64,000 nucleotides of DNA from Prevotella sp. P2-180 (GTDB lineage Bacteria > Bacteroidota > Bacteroidia > Bacteroidales > Bacteroidaceae): the NCBI RefSeq assembly GCF_002251435.1, contig NZ_NPJI01000096.1, positions 20,664 through 84,663 of the forward strand, given 5' to 3'. The translations under genes and the position numbers were made by a program. Positions 18,901 to 26,375 of this stretch are shown piece after piece (positions within the stretch are counted from its first letter, which is position 1; each line of letters starts with the position of its first letter). The notes beneath the pieces were generated by a model, which saw nothing but the letters and a program-made list of their open reading frames with translations, did not search any database and was not told the origin of the DNA.

Positions 18901-19196
18901 ACCGCGCGTCCGCGCACGGCAATCTCGCGGGTCTTGTAGCCCATGTAGCTTACCACTATGACAGCATTGCTTTTTGCACTGATGGTAAAGTTACCGTCGA
19001 AGTCGGTAATCACTCCGGTTGTCGCGTCTTTCAACCTTACAGTGGCACCGATGAGCGGCTCACCGTTTTCATCAACAACCTGTCCCTTGACCGTAATGGT
19101 CGCCTGTGCTACTGAGGCCTGTACTGGCATTGGGCAGAGCGAAACGCCGCCGATGGCACCCAAACATAGCATAACTGAGAATAATTGTTTCCTCAT
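15993..19196 (-). CDS. SusC/RagA family TonB-linked outer membrane transporter
   Basis: A 1067-residue protein. After the signal peptide comes a carboxypeptidase-regulatory-like domain (about 33-110, 'VKGQVVDENGEPLIGATV'), a TonB box region ('DQVVVVGYGVQKK'), a plug domain with the SusC signature 'IRGIGSFGSTAPLYVIDGVP' in part, and a large beta-barrel ending in the aromatic 'GLHFTF'. It imports oligosaccharides across the outer membrane using TonB energy. It is the first gene of the operon that continues with susD, the binding lipoprotein, the sorting-domain protein and GH43. Confidence 0.96.
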   Translation of the reverse strand: MRKQLFSVMLCLGAIGGVSLCPMPVQASVAQATITVKGQVVDENGEPLIGATVRLKDATTGVITDFDGNFTISAKSNAVIVVSYMGYKTREIAVRGRAVLEPIQLESDTNVLDQVVVVGYGVQKKADLTGSVSIVNADELKKVSNSNISTMLEGKVPGVQITSDGQPGADPSVRIRGIGSFGSTAPLYVIDGVPMGTTIRDFSPNDIETIQVLKDAAAGAIYGSRAANGVIIITTKNGKKDQPLKVNYSGYFGVDQIPSDVYDVMDADMYSNYIGQACANSGTTLPGGYSLDPTTGKYKFMDNTNTDWFKEVFKTGTRQNHNVNLSGGSAHSTYNISLDYFNQKGTLEGAGPNYERYTARVNNTMDAKFIKFRTSLVYSHSDQDNMGLSNAREYVQGLYGDVTNVLRGTLLMQPTIKAYDESTWVLDDKVGLASGYRYDAYGYGVYYDNIHGDISASNPLLVNNLLQRNTRVDRFVGTASADVDLFDMLGLKIKNHSLHYNINLSYSKTHAKDFTWIAAWAQSNRVYLDKSNEKLTKGSRDYTDALIENTLTYDGTIGKHHVNVVVGQTYEEEYTDLLTGWAVNFPEPYFLQLQNGASTYSSSYEYKHAIASYIGRINYNYDEKYLLSAVVRRDGSSRLSKNIRWGTFPSVSVGWRVDKEKFFPFTPDVMNMFKIRGSYGVLGNENIGEFMFQTTMNRNNMTYSFGNIPVTGSAVSTFTDNNLAWEKKKTTNVGIDVAMFRNRLEFTFEWYKNVSEDLLYAVPVPAQAGVSNTTVTMNAASMENSGFEFSATYRNNDHDFKYQIGANLSTLNNKVTSLGFGTESYIEGAYKTEVGQEIGKFYGWVYEGIARTQEDLDNHASQPGANVGDCLYKDISGPDGTPDGTIDAYDRTVLGSGLPKINFGLNVRFEYKNFDLSVATFGALNYHVSDDIYNSLNSCYGWGNKDVAMSDANRWSEDGTTYLSSIPRTYAANNATLAWNDLFSERKIQNAAYWKIANVELGYNLPDKWFGNYVSGVRVYVSAQNLHTFTGYKGYNVDYAGGTFTPGYNFCSFPSARSFMAGLHFTF

Positions 19197-19305
19197 TGTT
19201 AATACGTTTTATTAGGTTATAAATTAGAATTATTCAATACAATGTTTTTGTTAATTATAATAAGGTGTTGATATACATCAATGATATAAATCAACGAAAT
19301 CGATG

Positions 19306-19313
19306 CAAAATTA
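19306..19313 (-). promoter_or_regulatory. Putative -7 element (TAATTTTG) of the susC promoter
   Basis: The octamer on the - strand fits TAnnTTTG and leaves a leader of about 110 bases before susC. No TTTG lies at the -33 position, which fits a promoter that depends on an activator. Confidence 0.6.
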
Positions 19314-19321
19314 GCATTAAT

Positions 19322-19360
19322 TAGGTTTTGCTAGGTGGAAATTTTAATATTTTAGGTGGA
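19322..19360 (-). promoter_or_regulatory. Direct repeats upstream of the susC promoter, candidate activator site
   Basis: The sequence taggtgga occurs exactly at 19332-19339 and 19353-19360, 21 bp apart (two helical turns). A partial copy (taggtttt) lies at 19322. The near copy covers the -33 region of the susC promoter. This arrangement suits an AraC-type activator such as the product of the adjacent regulator gene. That link is inference. Confidence 0.5.
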
Positions 19361-19389
19361 CAAATAAGATTTTGAACCTTTTTTTTCCA

Positions 19390-22362
19390 CTATTTAGTCA
19401 TAGAATCGACAAAATTCGATGGACTGGTCCCATATTTCTGGCTAAAGCATCGCGTAAAGTATTTCGGGTCGTTGAAACCCACCCTGTAGGCTATCTCGGT
19501 AATGTTGAGGTTGCCTTCGTTTTGTGACAGCATCTCGCGGGCCATATTCAGGCGATAGTCTTTTATGAATTGAGTTACCGTCTGACCGGTTTCCGCCTTT
19601 ACCTTTTTCACGAGCAGACTACGGCTCATGCCTACCCCGTCGGCAAGTCGGTCGCCGTCAAAGTTGGAGTCCATATAGTTTTTCTTCATCACGTTTAGTA
19701 GGCGTTCCATAAACGGCATTGCATGTTGCTTGTCGTATTGCTTCTCTTCCTCTGCCACCTTGGCAATGGTTTCCTTAAAACGCTTTTGGGAGTCGAGTAT
19801 ATTTCTTATACGCGTCTGGGTAACCATAGGGTCATCGGAGTCCTCCAAAGCTTCCTTTATGGGAGTAAGCAGTCGCATGGTCTCCCGTTCCCTTATTGTT
19901 TCAAGACGTCGCCTGTAGACATACACTGCCACTACTGAGACAACAGCCACAACAATGAGCATAAACCACCAGGACTTCCAGAAGTATGGAGTAACGCAAA
20001 TGTCGATGCTTGCCGTGTTGAGCACGTTGCCTGATATGGCCGACACATATTTCACTTCGAGAGTGAACTTGCCTGAAGGGAGGTTGGTGTAGCGCACTGA
20101 GTGTTCGCCAAGGCGCATCTTCACCCAGTCGCGGTCAAAACCACGCAGACGGTAATAGTACAGTCCCTTGGCTTCCTGGTTGTATTGTAAAGCCGAGAAA
20201 CTTATGGCAAATGACTTGTCGGACTCGTGCATGTTAATTTGACTTGCCACAGAGATGTCTTTGTCGAGATAGTCTGAACCTGCATATACAGCCTGGTTTC
20301 CTATGGTAAGGGAGGTGAAAGTCAGCTTGTCGTTTCCCCGTGTTATATGATTAAGGCCAAATACCTCTGACAGTCCCTTGTCGGTTCCGAGATATACTGT
20401 CTTTCCTGCCGCAAGGGCTGAGTTCCAATAGAAGGTGGCCGACACAAGTCCGTCGGAAGAGTCGAAATTGGTAAAGGTATCGTCGGCGGGATTATACACC
20501 GAGAGACCGCAGTTGGTTGTTATCCAAAGATTTCCGCTTATGTCGCAGGCTATGCCTTTCACACAGTTGTTTGCGAGTCCGTTTTCTGTTGTGAGACATT
20601 GGAAATGCCATTCTTCTTTTTCGTCTTGCACTGCACGGTAAATGCCGTAGTTGTTGCTGCCTATCCAGATGGTACCGTCGGCTGTTTCACAGAAGCATGT
20701 GATTTTGTCGACTACCTTAGAGTCGGGCTGGTCGAGTTTATACATGTAGTTTGTACAGATAAACGGATACTGCCCTTTATTGTCGCGGTGGTTAAGGTCG
20801 ATGATACGCAGTCCTGTCTGGCTTCCCATCCAAAGGTGTCCTCTGCTGTCGACCAGCGAGCCGATGCATCCTCTTACGTCGAGGCATCGTTCAAAAGGCA
20901 GCAACAGCTGTTTTCTGTCGAAGTCATAGAAGAACATTCCGTCATTACTGCCTATCCAAAGTCCGTTGTTACGCGAGTCGAAGGCAAAAGCCCCTATGTA
21001 ATTCAGCAGTTTATTATATTTCTCTCCTACATCGAGATGATATATTTCCTTGGGGTTGTCCATCATCACCACATCCACTCCCCCACCCCATGAACCTACC
21101 CAGAGGCGGCGGTTGGCGTCGGCTTCAAGCGTGGAAACGGAATTGTGCGACAGGCGACTGTTGGAGGTGTTGAAATGCTGGAAAGTGTCGCTTCCCACAG
21201 GGCGACGATTCAGTCCGCCATCAACGGTTCCTGCCCATAAGGTACCGTCGGGCTCAACATACATTGCATTTACACAATTAGGTGACAGTGACCCGGGGTC
21301 GCTGGTGTTTACAAAATTACGAATCTTCATCTGTCGTGCCGAAAAGCGGAAGATGCCCATGGTCTCTGTTCCGACCCACACTACCCCAGGCCTGACAAAC
21401 ATGCAATGTACGAAGTCGCCCATATGCGGCGAAGGCATGCACGAGGTGTCCCAAGGCGTAAAACTGTCCTTTGCCGCATCATAGATGTTCACTCCACCAA
21501 GAGTGCCGACCAGAAGTTTGTTGTCGCTCGAGCGTGCAAGACATGTAGTGTAGCTGTTTGTAAGCGACTGCGGCCCTTCACCTTTTATATAATGGCGTAT
21601 CATGTCGGTGGCTGGTGTATACCGGAAAAGTCCAACGTTGGTACTTATCCAGGTATCGCCACCAAAATTCAGGAAGTCGGTAATATATACATTGTCGAGA
21701 ACATCCAAAGTACGAGAAAGAGAAGACTTTACCAATTTTGAATTTTGTGCGACAAAACGTTGCAGTTTTCCATCCGACGACATCCACACCGACCCGTCGC
21801 TATTGGCGTCATAGATATGCACCTCAGGAGTATTACTTGAATACATTGTTGTAGCAATTTCAACAATATTCCCCATTTCATCGAACACAAAGCGATAGAC
21901 ATGCGTTCGTGTCAAAAGCCAGATATTGTCTTTTGAGTCAAGGTATACGAAAATGGATGGTTCATTTAGAATTTTGGACAAATCAGCTGTCTTACACTTC
22001 ACTTGGGCCTTTTGGTATGTATCAAGGTCTATTATGTCTGTTCCCTCATCGAAGCTCACCCAAAGGCGGTTGAATTTGTCTTCCACCAACGTGCGACAAG
22101 AATTGCTTCTCAGGTTTAGCGAGCGAGTGCCGAATCCGAGGTTCATAAAGCCATATCCGTCGTATCGTGTCAGGCCGCCTCCGTATGTGGCAATCCATAT
22201 AAAGCCACGACTGTCTTCATAAATATCGTTCACAAAGTTATGTGGCAACCCGGTATGCATGTCAAGGACAGTGAGATTGCTCTCTCCGTCTAGTTCGTGT
22301 GAAAAGACATTTCTTGTAGAAATGACAATAACACAGAGTATAATAAGCAAATACTTGTTCAT
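19390..22362 (-). CDS. Membrane-spanning propeller sensor with AraC output domain, lacking kinase and receiver
   Basis: A 990-residue regulator. An N-terminal signal/anchor precedes repeats of the two-component regulator propeller type (about 30-700, with motifs such as 'DIYEDSRGFIWIATYGGGLTRYDG'). A Y_Y_Y domain follows near 715-785, then one membrane helix (about 796-815). About 65 charged, helical residues connect to a C-terminal AraC HTH (about 880-985, 'IAYRVGFNDPKYFTRCFSQKYG'). Typical hybrid two-component regulators of polysaccharide loci have HisKA, HATPase and receiver domains between the membrane helix and the HTH; none is present. It sits directly upstream of susC on the same strand and probably senses an oligosaccharide in the periplasm. 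Confidence 0.9.
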   Translation of the reverse strand: MNKYLLIILCVIVISTRNVFSHELDGESNLTVLDMHTGLPHNFVNDIYEDSRGFIWIATYGGGLTRYDGYGFMNLGFGTRSLNLRSNSCRTLVEDKFNRLWVSFDEGTDIIDLDTYQKAQVKCKTADLSKILNEPSIFVYLDSKDNIWLLTRTHVYRFVFDEMGNIVEIATTMYSSNTPEVHIYDANSDGSVWMSSDGKLQRFVAQNSKLVKSSLSRTLDVLDNVYITDFLNFGGDTWISTNVGLFRYTPATDMIRHYIKGEGPQSLTNSYTTCLARSSDNKLLVGTLGGVNIYDAAKDSFTPWDTSCMPSPHMGDFVHCMFVRPGVVWVGTETMGIFRFSARQMKIRNFVNTSDPGSLSPNCVNAMYVEPDGTLWAGTVDGGLNRRPVGSDTFQHFNTSNSRLSHNSVSTLEADANRRLWVGSWGGGVDVVMMDNPKEIYHLDVGEKYNKLLNYIGAFAFDSRNNGLWIGSNDGMFFYDFDRKQLLLPFERCLDVRGCIGSLVDSRGHLWMGSQTGLRIIDLNHRDNKGQYPFICTNYMYKLDQPDSKVVDKITCFCETADGTIWIGSNNYGIYRAVQDEKEEWHFQCLTTENGLANNCVKGIACDISGNLWITTNCGLSVYNPADDTFTNFDSSDGLVSATFYWNSALAAGKTVYLGTDKGLSEVFGLNHITRGNDKLTFTSLTIGNQAVYAGSDYLDKDISVASQINMHESDKSFAISFSALQYNQEAKGLYYYRLRGFDRDWVKMRLGEHSVRYTNLPSGKFTLEVKYVSAISGNVLNTASIDICVTPYFWKSWWFMLIVVAVVSVVAVYVYRRRLETIRERETMRLLTPIKEALEDSDDPMVTQTRIRNILDSQKRFKETIAKVAEEEKQYDKQHAMPFMERLLNVMKKNYMDSNFDGDRLADGVGMSRSLLVKKVKAETGQTVTQFIKDYRLNMAREMLSQNEGNLNITEIAYRVGFNDPKYFTRCFSQKYGTSPSNFVDSMTK

Positions 22363-22402
22363 AGCTTTTAGGTGTCAAAATAAACATTTGATTGCGTGGT
22401 TG

Positions 22403-22433
22403 CAAATGTAATAACTATTTTTGAAAGCACAAA
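22403..22433 (-). promoter_or_regulatory. Promoter of the propeller-AraC regulator gene
   Basis: On the - strand, TTTG (22430-22433) and TACATTTG (22403-22410) are separated by 19 bp, close to the Bacteroidota consensus. The leader to the start codon is about 40 bases. Confidence 0.6.
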
Positions 22434-22756
22434 ATTTTCGGCTTCTTTTTTTGCATTTGAGCGTGATTTTCTTCAAAAGTCTGGACATTCGTCCTTTATT
22501 TTGGCGCGTATAAACATTTTCGTGGAAATCACAACTGTCACTCTTTTGTCACTCTTCTATCACCACATAACTATCTGGCTACATGATAGTTAATGCAAGA
22601 AATGACAGAGGTGACAGAAAAATTATAAAATTTAAGTTACGCGCGCGCAAGAAAAGGACAATGTGGCGGCATCTGATTAATAGTAATAAAAGTATAAAGC
22701 CTGTTGAATATAAGTTTTCAAAATAGCCATTTGGATTTTATCTCTATAACGTATTG

Positions 22757-22850
22757 GTTTTATATTCCGCAGTGCGGAACGTACGTTCACCATTGCGGAA
22801 TGTACGTTCACCATTGCGGAATACACATTCCACACTGCGGAATATAAAAC
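22757..22850. repeat. 94-bp palindromic element made of 21-bp units
   Basis: The outer arms gttttatattccgcagtg (22757-22774) and its exact complement (22833-22850) form an 18-bp inverted repeat. Inside, units of 21 bp beginning CAnTGCGGAA start at 22771, 22791 (offset one base) and 22812, with a fourth at 22833. Each carries part of a ttccgc...gcggaa dyad. There are no spacers, so it is not a CRISPR. It lies in a 680-bp gap between divergent promoters; the rest of that gap holds imperfect hairpins near 22540-22620 and a CG-run (cgcgcgcgc) near 22640, but no gene. Confidence 0.8.
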
Positions 22851-22851
22851 A

Positions 22852-22884
22852 AAAGCCTGTTCTTGGTAAATTAAAACAGGCTTT
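22852..22884. terminator. Hairpin next to the palindromic element
   Basis: A 10-bp perfect stem (aaagcctgtt at 22852-22861, aacaggcttt at 22875-22884). The left arm sequence also occurs alone at 22696. There is no long T run, so a terminator role is only possible. Confidence 0.45.
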
Positions 22885-22997
22885 GTGGGACAATTATACC
22901 AGTAGGAGATAAGACTTTATAATAGTCGCACATAAAAGGTTACAATGACTCATACTACATTTGGAGTGATACGGAAATAAAAAAAATGGCAAAAACA

Positions 22998-23029
22998 TTT
23001 GGATATACGAGAAAAATGTCGTACTTTTG
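22998..23029 (+). promoter_or_regulatory. Promoter of the GH53 gene
   Basis: TTTG at 22998-23001 and TACTTTTG at 23022-23029 are separated by 20 bp, a full match to the Bacteroidota -33/-7 pattern. The start codon follows 16 bp downstream, so the leader is very short. Confidence 0.8.
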
Positions 23030-23045
23030 CAAGTAACTTAATTAC

Positions 23046-24209
23046 ATGTTTATGAAACATCTTATTTTCACCCTTATCCTACTGGCAACAGCCATCACCT
23101 CACAAGGCCAGTCAATACTATCTGAAGTGTTTAACCTGAACGACGGGAAAGAGAAAATTCTCGGAGGCGACCTCTCGCTTCTGCCTTCATACGAGGCGAA
23201 GGGTACAGTTTACCGCGACGCAGAAGGACATGCAGTGGACGCACTTGACTTTCTGAAGCAAAACGGATGGGACTGCATACGTGTACGTCTGTTTGTAAAC
23301 CCGGCAAATGCGCCAAAGATGAACAAAGGCGAGGGTGTGTGTCAGGATCTTGAATACGTGAAAGCGTTTGCCATGAAACTGAAACAGAAGGGACTGAAAT
23401 TCATGCTCGACTTCCACTACTCAGACACCTGGGCCGACCCAGGCAAGCAATTTATCCCCTCCGACTGGAAAGACCATTCTGTGGAGGCACTGTGCGACAG
23501 CATCTACGCCCACACCCTGACATCGCTAAAGGCTCTGAAAGCAGTTGGAGCCGAGCCTGAACTCATACAGGTGGGCAACGAGATTACCAACGGCATGCTG
23601 TGGCCAGTGGGCAAGATAAACCATACGGAAGAAGACAACTGGGACATCCTTTGCCGCATGATAGACAGTGGCTCTAAGGCGTGCCGAGAGGTTTGTCCTA
23701 AAGCGAAAATAATCATACACACAGAGAAAGCCGGCGACTGGAACATCACACGCCGATTCTACGACGAGCTACGTTGCCACCGCACAGACTACGACATCAT
23801 AGGCCTGAGCTATTACCCCATGTGGCACCGCAACATGGGAGTGCTGTCAGCCACCCTCGACTCCTTAGAACTCAGAGAGCCGTTCCGCGACGTGATGATA
23901 GTTGAAACGGCAGCATACTACTCCCACGAAAACGACCGATGGTCGAAGCCGAACACCTATTCGGAGTTCTACCCCATCAGCGTAGACGGTCAGACAATGT
24001 TCACAAAAGAACTCGTGGCCGAACTTCGCCGTCATAAGAACGTGACAGGTCTGTTCTGGTGGTTCCCTGAGGAAAACGCCTCTGGCAGCGAAGTGACCAA
24101 AGGATGGCTTAACCGCGGACTGTTTGACAACAAGACCGGCTGTGCTCTTCCTGCATTTTATGAATATAGTAAGTGGAATGGAAAAAGAATTAAAGGATTA
24201 AAAAATTAA
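23046..24209 (+). CDS. GH53 arabinogalactan endo-beta-1,4-galactanase
   Basis: A 387-residue secreted enzyme; the signal peptide ends near residue 20 (TSQGQS) and the ATG at 23052 is an equally likely start. The (beta/alpha)8 barrel carries family 53 hallmarks: 'LGGDLSLLPSYE', 'NGWDCIRVRLFVNP', 'LDFHYSDTWADPGKQ', the acid/base Glu179 in 'IQVGNEITNGMLWP' and the nucleophile Glu287 in 'MIVETAAYY'. It cleaves beta-1,4-galactan of type I arabinogalactan in pectin. It is divergent from the sus-like operon and has its own promoter, but the substrate agrees with that operon's arabinanase. Confidence 0.93.
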   Translation: MFMKHLIFTLILLATAITSQGQSILSEVFNLNDGKEKILGGDLSLLPSYEAKGTVYRDAEGHAVDALDFLKQNGWDCIRVRLFVNPANAPKMNKGEGVCQDLEYVKAFAMKLKQKGLKFMLDFHYSDTWADPGKQFIPSDWKDHSVEALCDSIYAHTLTSLKALKAVGAEPELIQVGNEITNGMLWPVGKINHTEEDNWDILCRMIDSGSKACREVCPKAKIIIHTEKAGDWNITRRFYDELRCHRTDYDIIGLSYYPMWHRNMGVLSATLDSLELREPFRDVMIVETAAYYSHENDRWSKPNTYSEFYPISVDGQTMFTKELVAELRRHKNVTGLFWWFPEENASGSEVTKGWLNRGLFDNKTGCALPAFYEYSKWNGKRIKGLKN

Positions 24210-24245
24210 AGAATTAAAGGATACATATTCAACATTTTATTTTTA

Positions 24246-24336
24246 AACCACAGAGAAAAAGAGAATATCCCCATGCCTTGGCATCAACTCTATATATCAA
24301 CCAAAAAACTCATTAACTCTTTTTCTCTGTGGTTCA
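24246..24336. repeat. Copy of a dispersed noncoding repeat (inverted ends)
   Basis: The arms ccacagagaaaaagag (24249-24264) and ctctttttctctgtgg (24317-24332) are exact complements. Between them lies 'atgccttggcat', itself palindromic. The same arm and core occur again in the gap at 57150-57430. It is preceded by low-complexity 'aattaaagg' runs. Confidence 0.65.
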
Positions 24337-24376
24337 TAAAAAAAATGAAGCTGAAATGCCTTAACTCCTTAACTAC

Positions 24377-24406
24377 AAAAAAAGGCTTTCTCTATACGAG
24401 AAAGCC
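24377..24406 (-). terminator. Terminator of the tRNA-Pro gene
   Basis: A 9-bp perfect stem (ggctttctc at 24384-24392, gagaaagcc at 24398-24406) is followed on the - strand by T7. It lies 9 bp beyond the tRNA 3' end. Confidence 0.9.
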
Positions 24407-24415
24407 AATTTTTTG

Positions 24416-24489
24416 TCGGGATGACAAGACTCGAACTTGCGACCTCACGCCCCCCAGACGCGTGCGCTAACCAACTGCGCTACATCCCG
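24416..24489 (-). tRNA. tRNA-Pro (anticodon GGG)
   Basis: A 74-base cloverleaf on the - strand. The acceptor stem is cgggatg/catcccg with discriminator A. The D arm is gcgc-loop-gcgc, the anticodon arm is cgcgt-ctggggg-gcgtg with U33 then GGG, and the T arm is gcaag-ttcgagt-cttgt. CCA is not encoded. Two wobble pairs occur in the anticodon stem. It reads CCC and CCU proline codons. Confidence 0.95.
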
Positions 24490-24602
24490 AGCAATTTGCA
24501 TCACCTTTCGGTTTTGCGGGTGCAAAGGTATACATAAATTACGATATACACAAGTTTTTGGGAATATTTTTTTCTTTTTAGGCCTAATTTGCATAACATT
24601 TC

Positions 24603-24633
24603 TTGGAAATACGGATTAAAATAGTTACTTTTG
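24603..24633 (+). promoter_or_regulatory. Promoter of the aroA operon
   Basis: TTG at 24603-24605 and TACTTTTG at 24626-24633 are 20 bp apart. This promoter overlaps the earliest possible aroA start (TTG at 24631), which rules that start out. Confidence 0.7.
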
Positions 24634-24663
24634 CAGTTCGAAATAGAGTATCACATTATATAT

Positions 24664-25950
24664 ATGCAAAATTCTTCTATGCAATACATCATTACCGCAC
24701 CGGCAGCACTGGACTGCACCGTGAAATTGCCGGCATCAAAAAGCATCAGCAACAGGGCTCTAATAATAAGCGCACTGGCAGGCAGCGGAATCATGCCCGA
24801 CAACCTGTCTGACTGCGACGACACCGAGGTGATAGTAAAAGCCCTAAAAGACAATCCTGAGACAATTGACATAAAGGCGGCAGGCACCGCCATGAGATTC
24901 ATGACCGCATACCTTGCCACCACTGAAGGCGAGCACGTCATCACCGGAACCGAAAGAATGAAAAACAGGCCGATAGCAGTGCTGGTAGATGCACTGCGCT
25001 ACATCGGAGCCGACATAAGCTATGTGGAAAAAGAAGGATTCCCGCCTCTTAAGATAAAAGGAAAGAAACTAAGGGGAGGCGAACTGCACATTAAAGGAAA
25101 CGTCAGCTCCCAATATATTTCGGCCTTGATGATGATTGGACCTACACTCAAAGGCGGCCTGGAACTACATCTCGAGGGAGATATAATATCAAAACCCTAT
25201 ATCGACCTAACGCTTTGGATGATGAAAGAGTTTGGAGCTGAGGCGGAATGGACTTCATACGACGTGATAACAATAAAGCCAAGACCATACACTCCAAGGA
25301 CATACTACATAGAAAACGACTGGAGCGCAGCTTCATACTGGTATGAGATGATAGCACTCAACGCCAGGCCCGAAGACCGCATAAGACTTACTGGACTGTT
25401 TGACGGCAGCAAGCAAGGCGACTCTATCACGAGATACCTGTTCAGCCTGCTTGGCGTGAAGACCACTTTTGAAAAGTCGGCTGACGGAATGCCCGGCACT
25501 GTGTGCCTTAAATATTCAGGCCACGGCGTGACACGCCTTGACTACGACTTCCTGAACTGCCCCGACCTGGCACAAACTATCGTTGTGGCCTGCGTGGCAA
25601 TGCATATCCCGTTCCACTTCACTGGCCTACAGACTCTGAAGATAAAGGAAACCGACCGTATAGAAGCCTTGAAGACAGAGCTGAGGAAAATGGGATATGT
25701 GATAGAAGACCGCGACAACTCAGAACTGATATGGGACGGCTCGATACAAGGCCGGAGCGCTAACAGCGCCCCCGAAGTAGCCATCGACACTTACGAGGAC
25801 CATCGCATGGCCTTAGCCTTTGCGCCAATGGCCTTTGTAAGAAACTATATAAGAATAAACGACCCTCAAGTGGTGACAAAGTCATATCCCCACTATTGGG
25901 AGCATCTTGACGAAGTAGGGTTTGAAATATGCGAGGAACATAAGGAATGA
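24664..25950 (+). CDS. aroA: 3-phosphoshikimate 1-carboxyvinyltransferase (EPSP synthase)
   Basis: A 428-residue enzyme of the shikimate pathway that joins shikimate-3-phosphate and phosphoenolpyruvate. Motifs seen are 'LPASKSISNRALIISALA', the 'GTAMRFMTAYLA' loop, 'RMKNRPIAVLVDAL', 'KIKETDRIEALKTELRKMG' and the C-terminal 'DHRMALAFAP'. The start is ATG 24664 or 24679. The active-site phrase GTAMRFM differs somewhat from the GTAMRPL of many bacterial enzymes. It is the first gene of a six-gene operon, and the next gene overlaps it by 4 bases (ATGA). Confidence 0.96.
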   Translation: MQNSSMQYIITAPAALDCTVKLPASKSISNRALIISALAGSGIMPDNLSDCDDTEVIVKALKDNPETIDIKAAGTAMRFMTAYLATTEGEHVITGTERMKNRPIAVLVDALRYIGADISYVEKEGFPPLKIKGKKLRGGELHIKGNVSSQYISALMMIGPTLKGGLELHLEGDIISKPYIDLTLWMMKEFGAEAEWTSYDVITIKPRPYTPRTYYIENDWSAASYWYEMIALNARPEDRIRLTGLFDGSKQGDSITRYLFSLLGVKTTFEKSADGMPGTVCLKYSGHGVTRLDYDFLNCPDLAQTIVVACVAMHIPFHFTGLQTLKIKETDRIEALKTELRKMGYVIEDRDNSELIWDGSIQGRSANSAPEVAIDTYEDHRMALAFAPMAFVRNYIRINDPQVVTKSYPHYWEHLDEVGFEICEEHKE

Positions 25951-26357
25951 ACGTGATTGTCGTACTTCTCTTAGCATTGGCAGCTGGTGCCATCATTATC
26001 GGTGGCCTTCACTTCTTCTTCTCGTCAAACGATGAGGAGACGATAGTGACAAAGCCTACATGCGACACCTGCAATGGTGACGACAGCCGGTGTGAACAAG
26101 AATGCATGCTGGAGGCGGCAACAAAGCAAGTGGAATATTTCGACGACGAAGACCTTGACCGATTTGCCGGCAAGCCCTCCGACTCTTATTCCGAAGAGGA
26201 AGTAGAGGAGTTCCGCGATGTGCTGTACACCATGCGACGCGAAGAAGCGAAGGCATGGAACAGAAGCTTGATACTCAGACAAGTGAACGTGCCTGACCAA
26301 CTGAAGGACGAACTGATAATGATGATGGAGGAGGATACAAGGAGTGAACAAAACTGA
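25947..26357 (+). CDS. Conserved membrane-anchored protein with Cys-rich motif, function unknown
   Basis: A 136-residue protein with an N-terminal membrane helix (residues 2-24). A short motif with four cysteines, CDTC and CEQEC, follows at about 39-53 and could bind metal. The rest is acidic and helical ('QVEYFDDEDLDRFAGK', 'YTMRREEAKAWNRSLILRQ'). I recognise the pattern as recurring next to aroA in Bacteroidota but know no proven function. Translation is coupled to aroA through the ATGA overlap, and a metal permease follows 18 bp later, which makes a metal-linked role thinkable. Confidence 0.8.
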   Translation: MNVIVVLLLALAAGAIIIGGLHFFFSSNDEETIVTKPTCDTCNGDDSRCEQECMLEAATKQVEYFDDEDLDRFAGKPSDSYSEEEVEEFRDVLYTMRREEAKAWNRSLILRQVNVPDQLKDELIMMMEEDTRSEQN

Positions 26358-26375
26358 GACTATAAAGGATAAAGA

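Noticed and set aside
19398..22222. Several + strand open frames across the propeller regulator
   Set aside because: All are antisense shadows of one intact 990-codon gene.
22757..22850. Possible CRISPR array
   Set aside because: The units are contiguous with no unique spacers, the whole is palindromic, and no cas gene is present in the window.
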